Assembly (NCBI RefSeq): GCF_030362815.1
Contig: NZ_JAUCGR010000001.1
Coordinates: forward strand, 240,024 to 304,023
DNA from: Cellulomonas edaphi
GTDB lineage: Bacteria; Actinomycetota; Actinomycetes; Actinomycetales; Cellulomonadaceae
Reading direction: 5' to 3'
DNA: 64,000 nucleotides
Part shown: positions 1 through 7,599 of the stretch, one piece after another
Layout of the letters: the number at the start of each line of letters is the position of its first letter
How positions within the stretch are numbered: position 1 is the stretch's first letter
The notes under the pieces: model-generated
Told to the model about the DNA's origin: nothing
The model's database searches: none
The model's input: the letters and a program-made list of their open reading frames with translations, nothing else
Translations under genes and position numbers: made by a program

Positions 1-10
1 CGTCGAGACC

Positions 11-1231
11 GTGGTGCCTCGCCGGCTCGGCGTCCCGTTCCGGTGGGTGCTCGCCTCGTCCTGGACCACCAACCTGGGCGACGGCATCCTCATCGCCGCG
101 GGCCCGCTGCTCGTGGCGGCCCGCACCCATGACGCCTTCGTCGTCGCGCTCGCGGCCCTGCTGCAGTGGCTGCCGCCCCTGCTCTTCGGTCTGTTCGCCG
201 GAGCGCTCACCGACCGCCTGGACCGGCGCCGGCTCGTCATCGTCGTCGACCTCGTGCGCTGCGCCGTGCTCGCGGCACTCGCCCTCGCGGTGCTCGTCGA
301 CCGCGCCACCGTGGGCCTGGTCCTCGTGGCCATGTTCCTGCTCGGCACCGCTGAGACGTTCGCCGACAACGCCTCGTCCACGCTCGTGCCGATGCTCGTC
401 CACCGCGACGACCTGGCCCTGGCCAACTCACGCATCCAGGCCGGGTTCATCACGGTGAACCAGCTGGCGGGACCGCCCATCGGCGCCGCGCTGTTCGCCG
501 CCGGTCAGGCGTGGCCGCTCGCGGTCGACGCGGTGCTGGTGGCCGGCGGCGTGGTGCTCGTCGCGCGCGTGGTGCTGCCACCGCACGGGCGCGAGGAGGG
601 GCACGACTCCCACGTGCTGGCCGACATCGCCGAGGGGTTCCGCTGGGTGCGCCACCACGCCGCCGTGCGCACGTTGGTGCTCACGATCTTCATCTTCAAC
701 ATCACGTTCGGCGCCGCGTGGTCGGTGCTGGTGCTGTACGCCACGGAGCACCTGGGGCTGGGCGCGATCGGCTTCGGGCTGATCACCACGGTAGGGGCCG
801 TCGGCGGGCTGGTCGGCATCGCCTCCTACGGGTGGCTCACCGCCCGCATCAGCCTGGGCAACCTCATGCGGGTGGGCCTCGTCGTCGAGACCCTCACGCA
901 CCTCGCGCTCGCCCTGACCAGCACGCCGTGGGTGGCCCTGGTGGTCTTCTTCGTCTTCGGCGCGCACGCCTTCGTCTGGGGGGCGACCTCCGTGACCGTG
1001 CGGCAGCGGGCCGTGCCGATGGCGCTCCAGGGGCGGGTGGGCAGCGTGAACCTGGTGGGCGTGTTCGGCGGTCTGGTGATCGGCTCGGGCATCGGCGGGG
1101 TCCTCGCCCAGCACCGTGGCGTCACGGCGCCCTTCTGGTTCGCGTTCCTCGGGTCGGCGCTGTTCGTCGTCCTCATCTGGGGGCAGCTGCGGCACGTGGT
1201 GCACGCCGACGAGGGTCCGGCCCCCGAGTAG
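11..1231 (+). CDS. MFS transporter, multidrug/siderophore exporter-like
   Basis: This is a 406-residue polytopic membrane protein of the major facilitator superfamily, in the MFS_3/EntS-like branch that exports drugs or siderophores using the proton gradient. The protein shows about 12 hydrophobic segments in two halves. A typical loop between helices 2 and 3 (GALTDRLDRRRLV, about residues 64-76) matches the family motif GxxxDRxGRR. A hydrophilic central loop around residues 193-210 separates the halves. The GTG at position 11 gives the family's usual length and N-terminus (RLGVPFRWVLASSWTTNLGDG), but the window begins only 10 bases upstream, so a slightly earlier start cannot be excluded. 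The substrate cannot be told from sequence, and no regulator is visible next to it. Confidence 0.85.
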   Translation: MVPRRLGVPFRWVLASSWTTNLGDGILIAAGPLLVAARTHDAFVVALAALLQWLPPLLFGLFAGALTDRLDRRRLVIVVDLVRCAVLAALALAVLVDRATVGLVLVAMFLLGTAETFADNASSTLVPMLVHRDDLALANSRIQAGFITVNQLAGPPIGAALFAAGQAWPLAVDAVLVAGGVVLVARVVLPPHGREEGHDSHVLADIAEGFRWVRHHAAVRTLVLTIFIFNITFGAAWSVLVLYATEHLGLGAIGFGLITTVGAVGGLVGIASYGWLTARISLGNLMRVGLVVETLTHLALALTSTPWVALVVFFVFGAHAFVWGATSVTVRQRAVPMALQGRVGSVNLVGVFGGLVIGSGIGGVLAQHRGVTAPFWFAFLGSALFVVLIWGQLRHVVHADEGPAPE

Positions 1232-1387
1232 CGGCGCCCCTGTGCAGGCCGGGCGGTGGTGGACCATCATGCGCAGGTGAGGATCCGCCACCGGACGGCC
1301 ACCGGGAGATCGGTTGTCGATCCACGCCGCCCTCGTCCGTCACACCCGCGAGCGGGCACGACGGGTGACCGGGACGGAGGACGCACG

Positions 1388-1612
1388 ATGCAGTTCGTGG
1401 TGCTGGGATTCGGCGGGTTCGCGCCCGGTTGCGTTGCGCTCTCGTCGGCCGACGCCGCGACGACGGTGTGGGACGGCGCCCTCACGCCCGGCGCGCTCGT
1501 CGGCGGCCTGTCGTCCGTCGCGCTCGTCGAGGCGCAGGACCTCGACGCGGTGACCGAGTCGCTCGCCGGGCTGGCGGGGGCGTTCGAGGTCAGACCGGCG
1601 GAGCCGCGATGA
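1388..1612 (+). CDS. Short YCII/DGPF-like protein paired with an ECF sigma factor
   Basis: This 74-residue protein starts at an ATG with GGGACGGAGG upstream. Its stop overlaps the start of the next gene (ATGA), so the two are translationally coupled. ECF42-group sigma factors are normally encoded beside one or more YCII-related proteins carrying a DGPF motif. This product sits in that slot and ends like a YCII domain (AFEVRPAEPR; family members typically end near IEVRP). It is shorter than the usual 110-130 residues and lacks a DGPF sequence, so it may be a diverged or eroded member. The YCII assignment rests on context and the C-terminal resemblance. The biochemical role of the family is unknown. 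Confidence 0.6.
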   Translation: MQFVVLGFGGFAPGCVALSSADAATTVWDGALTPGALVGGLSSVALVEAQDLDAVTESLAGLAGAFEVRPAEPR

Positions 1613-2934
1613 CGGCGGCCGTCGATGCTGCACTCGCGGAGGCCTGGCGGACCAGCTGGAGCCGCCTGGTCGGCCTGCTCATCGGCCAGTACCAGCGACC
1701 CGACCTCGCCGAGGACGCCGTCGGCGACGCGTTCGAGTCGGCCGCGCGGCACTGGCCGTCCGACGGGGTGCCGACCAACACGGGCGCCTGGCTGCTCACG
1801 GCCGCGCGCCGCCGCGTGCTGGACCGCCTGCGCACCGAGGCCGTGCACCGCCGCAAGGAGCCGCTGATGGTGGTCGACGACGAGATGCGCGCCGCCGCCG
1901 CGGCCGTCGTCGACCCGTTCGACGGCGCCCACGTGGCCGACGAGCAGCTGCGGCTCGTCTTCGCCTGCTGCCACCCGGCGCTCGCGGCCGACGACCGGGT
2001 GGCGCTGACCCTGCGCTTCGTCGTGGGCCTCAGCACCACGGAGATCGCGCGCCTGCTGCTGGTGCAGGAGAGCGCGATGGCGGCCCGGCTGACCCGCGCC
2101 AAGAAGCGGCTCGCCTCGTCCGGCATCCCGTTCGCGGTGCCGCCCGCGGACCAGCTCGACACCCGGCTCGATGCCGTGGCGACCGTGCTGTACCTCATGT
2201 TCACGTCGGGGTACCAGCCCGGGTCCGGCCCTGTGACCCTGCGCGTGGACCTGGGCGACGAGGCGATCCGGCTGGCGCGGCAGCTGTCGAAGCTGCTGCC
2301 CGGCCGCGCGGTGCTGTCCGCGCTCCTCGCGTTGCTGCTGCTGCAGCACTCGCGGCGCGACGCGCGGCTCTCGCCCTCCGGCGACCTGGTGCTGCTGCCC
2401 GACCAGGACCGGTCGCGATGGCACATGGAGGAGGTGGCCGAGGCGGTGGGGCTGCTGGCCGAGCCGGCGCCCCTTCGCCTGTCCGGGCCCGCGCCCGGAC
2501 CCCTGCGCGGGCCCGCGTCCGACGAGCAGGCGCCGTCGTCCGCCGCGGTGTCGCAGCTCGCGCAGGAGTACCGCCTCCAGGCCCTCATCGCGGCGGAGCA
2601 CGCGACGGCACCCTCGTCGGCCGACACCCGCTGGGACCGCATCTGCGCGCTCTACGCCGCGCTCGAGGAGCTGACCGGCTCCCCCGTGGTGCGCCTGGCG
2701 CGCGCGGTCGCCGTCGCCGAGGCGGCCGGACCCGCGGCCGGGCTCGCGCTGCTCGAAGGCCTCGACGACGCCCTCCCCCGCCATCACCGGCTCCCCGCGG
2801 TCCGCGCCGAGCTTCTGGTGCGGGCGGGCGACCCACGTCGAGCGGCCACCGAGTACGAGCGGGCCCTCGCCCTGGTCACGAGCGACGCCGAGCGCGTGCA
2901 CCTCACCACCCGGCTGGCGGACCTGCCGCGCTGA
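1609..2934 (+). CDS. ECF42-type RNA polymerase sigma factor with C-terminal extension
   Basis: This is a 441-residue ECF sigma factor. The N-terminal third holds the sigma-70 region 2 helix (residues about 10-80, LAEDAVGDAFESAARHW) and region 4 (about 120-175, ALTLRFVVGLSTTEIARLLLVQESAMAARLTRAKKRL, split here only by description). The following 260 residues form the long DUF6596/TPR-like extension (YLMFTSGY, AALEELTGSPVV) that defines the ECF42 group. In this group the extension replaces a classical anti-sigma factor in controlling activity. The ATG at 1609 overlaps the upstream gene's stop. A longer same-frame reading from 1429 would run through the YCII-like gene and is rejected. The target genes are not identifiable, although ECF42 promoters are often upstream of the DGPF gene itself. 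Confidence 0.88.
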   Translation: MTAAVDAALAEAWRTSWSRLVGLLIGQYQRPDLAEDAVGDAFESAARHWPSDGVPTNTGAWLLTAARRRVLDRLRTEAVHRRKEPLMVVDDEMRAAAAAVVDPFDGAHVADEQLRLVFACCHPALAADDRVALTLRFVVGLSTTEIARLLLVQESAMAARLTRAKKRLASSGIPFAVPPADQLDTRLDAVATVLYLMFTSGYQPGSGPVTLRVDLGDEAIRLARQLSKLLPGRAVLSALLALLLLQHSRRDARLSPSGDLVLLPDQDRSRWHMEEVAEAVGLLAEPAPLRLSGPAPGPLRGPASDEQAPSSAAVSQLAQEYRLQALIAAEHATAPSSADTRWDRICALYAALEELTGSPVVRLARAVAVAEAAGPAAGLALLEGLDDALPRHHRLPAVRAELLVRAGDPRRAATEYERALALVTSDAERVHLTTRLADLPR

Positions 2935-2937
2935 GCC

Positions 2938-3012
2938 CCGGCCCCGCCGCGGGCCGGGCCGGGCCGGGCTGGGCTGGGCCGGGCCGGGCGGGGCTGGGCC
3001 GGGCCGGGCTGC
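2938..3012. repeat. GGGCC/GGGCT low-complexity tandem tract
   Basis: This is an almost uninterrupted series of 5-bp GGGCC and GGGCT units directly after the ECF42 stop codon. It contains a GGCCC...GGGCC self-complementary part that could act as a terminator-like hairpin. No coding signal is seen. It lies beside the first intergenic palindrome. Confidence 0.7.
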
Positions 3013-3033
3013 GCACGGGCGGGCGCTCCCCTC

Positions 3034-3103
3034 GTCATCTCGCCGATTCGGCATCAGACAGCGGGTTTGTATCGGCGAAACGATGCGGAATCGGCGAAAC
3101 GAT
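3034..3103. repeat. Intergenic palindromic element, copy A
   Basis: The outer arms 3034-3055 and 3082-3103 are inverted copies sharing TCGCCGATTC and GCATC. On the right side the 14-bp motif (A/T)ATCGGCGAAACGA occurs twice, at 3070 and 3089, 19 bp apart. The inner left part has decayed. The element belongs to the same family as the palindromes at about 4.3, 14.4 and 25.75 kb. It lies between two genes read in the same direction. Confidence 0.75.
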
Positions 3104-3204
3104 CCAGTCACCGGCGTCACCACAGGCACCCGCTCGACGTCGGAAGCCCCCAGGACGCTCGGCAGAGCGGGATCGGGCACGCGCCGCACTGGACGATCCG
3201 ACGC

Positions 3205-4146
3205 ATGCCTCGTCGACCCGGCGCTTCCGCGCAGATCGAGCCCGCCCAGCTGCCGACCGTGTGGCTGACGCGCGACCGTCCGCCCCAGGTCGTGGCTGAG
3301 AAGCTCCGCTCCGGGCGGTGGGAACGCACGTCGCACGGGGTCTACGTCGCGCAGCGCGCCACCGAAGAATCGCCGTACGAACGAGCGCGGCGACGGGCGC
3401 TTGCGAACATCGCGGGGACCGACCGTCGCCTCATCGCGCCGCACTGGTTCTCGCACGAGTCGGCGGCCCTGCTCTGGGGACTGCCGACGTGGACAGTCCC
3501 GACGAGGACTCACGTGCTCGGCCCTCGCGCGGCGGGAGGCGAGCGGACGCCGTCGATCGCCAGCCACGTCGGAGCACTCGCCGATGGCGACCTCACCGTC
3601 GTCTCGGGCCTTCCGGTGACGAGCCTCGCCCGCACGGTGGCCGACTGCCTCGCGACTCTTCCGCCGCTCCACGGGCTCGTCATCGCCGACTCCGCGCTGC
3701 ATCGCGGGCTGCCCGTGGCAGACCTGACCGCGGCGGTCCACGCGCGCACGGCTCGCAACGGAGCCGCTCGCGCACGAGCGGTGCTCGCGATCGCCGACGA
3801 CGGAGCCGAGTCGCCGGGTGAGTCTGCGGCTCGGTTCGTCGTCGTCCGGGACGGCATGCCGCTGCCGACCACGCAGGTCTCGGTCGGCACCCGGCTCGGG
3901 ACCTACTGGGCGGACCTGGGCTGGGAGGAGTTCCGCGTGCTGCTGGAGTACGACGGCCGCACCAAGTACGGCACGAGCGCCGACCTGTTCGACGAGAAGC
4001 GCCGTCACGACGCGCTCGTCGAGACGGGCAGTCGCGTGCTGCGGGTGACCAGCTCGGACCTGAGCAGCCTCACGAAGCGTGTGCTGCCGCTGCTGCCCGC
4101 ATCAGTCTCCCGTTCGTTGCGCCCCCGTCGCGCGCTCGCCGCCTGA
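3205..4146 (+). CDS. AbiEi-like / DUF559-like protein (orphan antitoxin-type domain protein)
   Basis: This 313-residue soluble protein has an N-terminal winged-helix-type domain like that of AbiEi family antitoxins (residues about 10-60, TRDRPPQVVAEKL...WERTSHGVYV). Its C-terminal region resembles DUF559/Vsr-like endonuclease folds (FRVLLEYDGRTKYG, then EKRRHDALVETGSRVLRVTSSDL). This arrangement is common in Cellulomonas, Microbacterium and relatives, where members are numerous and usually stand alone. No AbiEii nucleotidyltransferase toxin lies next to it, so a type IV toxin-antitoxin role is not supported here. The ATG at 3205 is chosen because residues before it derive from the palindromic element and show no family similarity. 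Molecular function is unknown. Confidence 0.7.
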   Translation: MPRRPGASAQIEPAQLPTVWLTRDRPPQVVAEKLRSGRWERTSHGVYVAQRATEESPYERARRRALANIAGTDRRLIAPHWFSHESAALLWGLPTWTVPTRTHVLGPRAAGGERTPSIASHVGALADGDLTVVSGLPVTSLARTVADCLATLPPLHGLVIADSALHRGLPVADLTAAVHARTARNGAARARAVLAIADDGAESPGESAARFVVVRDGMPLPTTQVSVGTRLGTYWADLGWEEFRVLLEYDGRTKYGTSADLFDEKRRHDALVETGSRVLRVTSSDLSSLTKRVLPLLPASVSRSLRPRRALAA

Positions 4147-4202
4147 GCCACCACCCTGACGAGGCTCCCGGGCCGCGGCGTCCGATCTGGCACCCGCGCC
4201 GG

Positions 4203-4280
4203 CATCGGTTATCGGTTCGCCGGTTCGGCATCGGTTATCGGTTCGCCGGTTCGGCATCGGTTATCGGTTCGCCGGTTCGG
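4203..4280. repeat. Three perfect 26-bp tandem repeats
   Basis: Units at 4203-4228, 4229-4254 and 4255-4280 are identical and begin CATCGGTTATCGG and end CGCCGGTTCGG. Each unit resembles one arm of the adjacent palindrome (CATCGATTCGCCGATTC), so the array looks like an amplification of that arm. It lies between two convergent genes and has no coding signal. Confidence 0.9.
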
Positions 4281-4331
4281 CATCGATTCGCCGATTCCAA
4301 TCGGCGAATCGATGGGGAATCGGCGTAGTGA
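4281..4331. repeat. Intergenic palindromic element, copy B
   Basis: Arms 4281-4296 (CATCGATTCGCCGATT) and 4299-4314 are perfect reverse complements around a 2-bp centre, giving a 34-bp perfect dyad. On the right the motif recurs 19 bp later as AATCGGCGTAGTGA (4318-4331). On the left the outer copy is replaced by the tandem array. The element sits between the 3' ends of two convergent genes, where a hairpin could terminate both transcripts. Confidence 0.85.
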
Positions 4332-4410
4332 GCCGGGCTCGGCCGGTGCCGCCGGGGCCGGCCCGGGCTCGGCCGGGCGCAGCGGGAGCCCGGAGTAGGC
4401 CCCCAAGGCG

Positions 4411-5646
4411 TCAGGTGGTGACCAGGAGGGCCAGGAGGGTGAGGTTGAGGATGACCACGAGGCTCACCACCGTCACGAGCACCGCGTGCAGGCGCGGCCC
4501 GGTGCGGGCATCGCCCATGACCTCGCGCGAGCGGGTGTACGCCACCAGGGGGATGACCGCGAACGGGATGCCGAAGCTGAGCACCACCTGGCTGATCACC
4601 AGCGTGCCGGTCGGGTCTGCGCCGAGCGCCAGGAGCAGCACCGCGGGGATCAGCGTCACCACGCGGCGCACGACGAGCGGGATGCGTCGGTGCAGCAGGC
4701 CCTCCATGATCGTCGCGCCCGCGTAGGCACCCACCGACGTGGAGGCGAGGCCCGACGCGAGCAGCCCGACGGCGAACGCGATGCCGATCCCCAGTCCCAG
4801 GGCGGCGACGATGGCGTCGTAGGCGCCCTCGATCGTGTCGGTGCCGGACACGCCGCGCAGGCCCGACGCGGCGAGCAGCAGCAGCCCGATGTTGACCAGG
4901 CCGGCGACGACGAGCGCGACCCCCACGTCCCACCGCGTGGCCCGCAGCAGCCGTGCGAGCGACGGGGCATCGGGGGCGCGCCCGTGGCGGTCGCGCGCGA
5001 GCGCGGAGTGGACGTAGATGGCATGCGGCATGACGGTGGCGCCCAGCATGCTCGCCGCGAGCAGCACCGAGTCGGACCCGTCGAAGCGCGGCACCAGCCC
5101 GGAGAGCACGCCGCGCGCGTCTGGAGGGCTGACCACCAGGCCCGCGAGGAAGCCGAGGGTGATCACCCCCAGGAGGCTGACCACGACGAGCTCGAACCGC
5201 CGCTGCCCGAACCGGTTCTGCGTGCTGAGCAGGCCGAGGGAGACCGCGCCGACGATGAGCCCGCCGATCGGCAGCGGCACCCCGAACAGCAGCTGCAACG
5301 CGATCGCACCGCCCACCACCTCCGCGATGTCCGTCGCCGCCGCCACCAGCTCGGCCTGCACCCAGAACGCGAGCCGAGGACGCCGGCCCAGGCGCGACCC
5401 CAGCACGCCGGGCAACGACCGGCCCGTGACCAGGCCCAGCTTGGCCGACTGGTACTGCACCAGCACGGCCATCGCGTTCGCCACCACCAGCACCCACAGC
5501 AGCAGGTACCCGTAGCGCGACCCGGCCGTGAGGTTGGCGGCGACGTTGCCGGGGTCCACGTACGCGATCGCCGCCACGAAGGCCGGACCGAGCAGGAGCG
5601 CGCGGGCACGCCCCGCCAGGCGCACACCCGCCGTGCTCACCGCCAT
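4411..5646 (-). CDS. NRAMP-family divalent metal transporter (MntH-like)
   Basis: This is a 411-residue integral membrane protein of the NRAMP family, which imports Mn2+ or Fe2+ by proton symport. The helix-1 signature (GPAFVAAIAYVDPGNVAANLTAGS; metal-binding D-P-G-N near residues 33-36) and the helix-6 segment (ASMLGATVMPHAIYVHSALARD, M-P-H) are both intact, and about 11 transmembrane segments are present. The ATG at 5644-5646 gives the normal family N-terminus. In-frame sequence upstream of it lies over the next promoter and is not family-like. The gene is divergent from the GNAT gene at 5732 with 85 bp between the starts. It could be annotated mntH, but Mn versus Fe preference is not readable. 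Confidence 0.88.
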   Translation of the reverse strand: MAVSTAGVRLAGRARALLLGPAFVAAIAYVDPGNVAANLTAGSRYGYLLLWVLVVANAMAVLVQYQSAKLGLVTGRSLPGVLGSRLGRRPRLAFWVQAELVAAATDIAEVVGGAIALQLLFGVPLPIGGLIVGAVSLGLLSTQNRFGQRRFELVVVSLLGVITLGFLAGLVVSPPDARGVLSGLVPRFDGSDSVLLAASMLGATVMPHAIYVHSALARDRHGRAPDAPSLARLLRATRWDVGVALVVAGLVNIGLLLLAASGLRGVSGTDTIEGAYDAIVAALGLGIGIAFAVGLLASGLASTSVGAYAGATIMEGLLHRRIPLVVRRVVTLIPAVLLLALGADPTGTLVISQVVLSFGIPFAVIPLVAYTRSREVMGDARTGPRLHAVLVTVVSLVVILNLTLLALLVTT

Positions 5647-5667
5647 GATCCGGAGTCCCGTCCGCCA

Positions 5668-5691
5668 AGTTTCGGAGACCCGAACTCTATA
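5668..5691 (-). promoter_or_regulatory. Candidate promoter -10 and operator-like dyad for the NRAMP gene
   Basis: Read on the minus strand, TATAGA (5686-5691) is a plausible -10 hexamer. It is followed at the expected start point by the imperfect dyad AGTTCGGGTCTCCGAAACT (5668-5686). An operator overlapping the transcription start would suit metal-dependent repression, but the sequence does not match the published DtxR/MntR consensus. The regulator is therefore not assigned. Confidence 0.35.
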
Positions 5692-5731
5692 TCCGATGGA
5701 CGCGCCGCGCGGGGCGGCGCACGGTAGGCAC

Positions 5732-6802
5732 ATGGCGACACTGCGCGAGGTCGACGGGTCCGATCCGGGACTGGTGCGCGCATACGTCGAGGCCCACAAC
5801 GCCGTGGTCCTCGAGACGTGGGGCACCACCGACTTCCACCGCACGGAGCGCGAGGTCGCGGGCGGGCTGCGCGACCAGCGCTACGAGCGCAAGGTGCGTC
5901 TCGTCGCGCTCGACGACGCGGGGAGCCCGGTGGCCTACGGCGCGCTCAACCTGTTCCTCACGGACAACACCCACACGGGCTACGTCGACGTGGGCACGGC
6001 ACCGACGGCGCGCGGCGGCGGCATCGGCGATGCGATCTACGACCGGCTCATGGACGTCGCGCGGCAGGCGGGCCGGACCAAGCTGATGGCGTCGACCGAC
6101 CAGGCGGTGGAGCCGCCGGCCGGCCCCACCGCCCTGAGCGCCCCCACCGGCCAGGGGCGCGTGGCGCTCGACGACCCCGGCGTCCGGTTCCTCACCCGTC
6201 GCGGCTGGCAGCTCGAGCAGGTGTCGCGCCGGTCGGTCCTCGACGTGCCCCTGCCCGCCGCCGCCCTCGCGGACCACCGCGAGGCGGCGCAGCGCGCGGC
6301 GGGCGACGAGTACCGCGTGCTGCACTGGAGCGGCCCCACGCCCGCCGAGTGGCTCGACCAGTTCGCGATCCTGCAGACCAGGATGAGCACGGACGTGCCC
6401 ACCGCGGGGCTCGACTGGGGCGAGGAGACCTGGGACGCCCAGCGGATCCGGGACCGCGAGGCCGAGTTCGCCGAGCGCGACCTGCGCTTCCTCACCGCGG
6501 TGGTCGAGCACGTCCCCACCGGGACGCTGGCGGGGTACACGGCCTTCCTCGTGGTCCCGCACACCGACGAGTACGTGCACCAGCACGACACCCTGGTGAT
6601 CCGCGAGCACCGTGGTCGGCGGCTGGGCATGCTGCTCAAGGCCGCGAACCTGCAGCGTCTGGCCGTCGAGATGCCGACGGTGCGGCGCATCGGCACCTGG
6701 AACGCCGAGGAGAACGCGCCCATGCTCGCCATCAACGTCGAGCTCGGGTTCCGCCCGGCGGGTGGCGCCGGCGAGTGGCAGCGCGATCTGGCGCAGGCCT
6801 AG
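5732..6802 (+). CDS. Tandem-GNAT N-acetyltransferase
   Basis: This 356-residue protein has two acetyltransferase-type halves. The first (residues about 20-170) carries the acetyl-CoA loop region TAPTARGGGIGDAIYDRL. The second (about 190-350) carries REHRGRRLGMLLKAANL followed by IGTWNAEENAPMLAINVELGFRP, the classic GNAT motif A/B pattern. Such double-GNAT proteins are common in actinobacteria and acetylate small molecules or antibiotics. Here the substrate is unknown. The ATG at 5732 (MATLREVDGSDP) starts just before the first beta strand, and an upstream same-frame extension overlaps the divergent promoter. Its stop overlaps by 4 bases the stop of the convergent SRPBCC gene. Confidence 0.8.
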   Translation: MATLREVDGSDPGLVRAYVEAHNAVVLETWGTTDFHRTEREVAGGLRDQRYERKVRLVALDDAGSPVAYGALNLFLTDNTHTGYVDVGTAPTARGGGIGDAIYDRLMDVARQAGRTKLMASTDQAVEPPAGPTALSAPTGQGRVALDDPGVRFLTRRGWQLEQVSRRSVLDVPLPAAALADHREAAQRAAGDEYRVLHWSGPTPAEWLDQFAILQTRMSTDVPTAGLDWGEETWDAQRIRDREAEFAERDLRFLTAVVEHVPTGTLAGYTAFLVVPHTDEYVHQHDTLVIREHRGRRLGMLLKAANLQRLAVEMPTVRRIGTWNAEENAPMLAINVELGFRPAGGAGEWQRDLAQA

Positions 6803-7536
6803 CGCGGGCGCGCACCGGCCATCCGCCACCAGTCGCTCCACCGCGACTCCACCTGCGCGAACGTCTCGTCGTCGAGCCCGTACGTCGACATCACCGCGCC
6901 CACCGTCCCGTGCGGCGGTGCGCTCGCGGCGGGCGTCTCGACGAGCACCAGCAGCGCCGCCGTGATGCCGTGCACGTGCAGCACCAGCAGCTCGTCGCTC
7001 TTGTGCAGCAGCGTGCCGCCCAGCAGGGTCCCGTCGGGCCGACGGGCCTGCACGTTGCTCCCCACCGGGATGCCGCGCACCCCGTGCAGCCCGGCGCGGT
7101 CGAGCAACCGCTCGCGACGGTCGCCCGCGTCGAGCCCGAACACCGACAGCGTCCTGCGCGGCTGGCCGGGCTGGACGGTCACCGCGAAGCGCAGCTGCTC
7201 GGCACCGGCCACCCAGATGGCGTCCGCATAGTCGTACACCCCGTCGAACCCCGCGACCTCGTGGCTGCGGCGCGTCACGCTCAGGTGGGTGATCTCGGGA
7301 TGACCGCCCGCGGGGCCGAGCGTCAGCACGTCGTGGTTGGGCCACGTGAGCGTGTGCCGCCCGGCGGCGTCGTGCCCCTCGGTCCCGGCGACGAACGCGG
7401 CGACGTGCTCGTCGAGGTCCGGGGCGTCCCAGCGGTACCACCGGCGCACCAGCTCGGGGTCGCGCAGGTGCTTCCACACCGTGGCGGGCACCGCGGGAAA
7501 CTCCATCGCGACGATCTCGCGGCGGTCCAGCGTCAT
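6799..7536 (-). CDS. SRPBCC/START-like domain protein
   Basis: This 245-residue soluble protein has the beginning of a Bet v1-like (SRPBCC) fold: FPAVPATVWKHLRDPELVRRWYRWDAP matches the N-terminal strand, helix and W-rich pattern seen in polyketide cyclase/AHSA1-type proteins. The C-terminal part ends with ESRWSDWWRMAGARPR, and a long C-terminal helix normally closes the ligand cavity. The ATG at 7534-7536 has GAGGTGAGAG just upstream. A GTG three codons earlier would bury that ribosome site, so the ATG is preferred. No ligand or pathway can be named. The gene stands 63 bp downstream of thiQ on the same strand and may be read with it. Confidence 0.65.
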   Translation of the reverse strand: MTLDRREIVAMEFPAVPATVWKHLRDPELVRRWYRWDAPDLDEHVAAFVAGTEGHDAAGRHTLTWPNHDVLTLGPAGGHPEITHLSVTRRSHEVAGFDGVYDYADAIWVAGAEQLRFAVTVQPGQPRRTLSVFGLDAGDRRERLLDRAGLHGVRGIPVGSNVQARRPDGTLLGGTLLHKSDELLVLHVHGITAALLVLVETPAASAPPHGTVGAVMSTYGLDDETFAQVESRWSDWWRMAGARPR

Positions 7537-7599
7537 CGCTCTCACCTCGGTGTGGTCGGCGGCCGACCTTTCGACCGTAGCGCGACTCCGACGGCGGCG

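Noticed and set aside
1267-4008. 913-residue minus-strand frame opposite ECF42 and the AbiEi-like gene
   Set aside because: It is antisense to two recognisable genes and includes the GGGCC tract. The composition is typical of shadow frames.
3205-4146. Active type IV toxin-antitoxin system
   Set aside because: No AbiEii-type nucleotidyltransferase gene lies next to it on either side.
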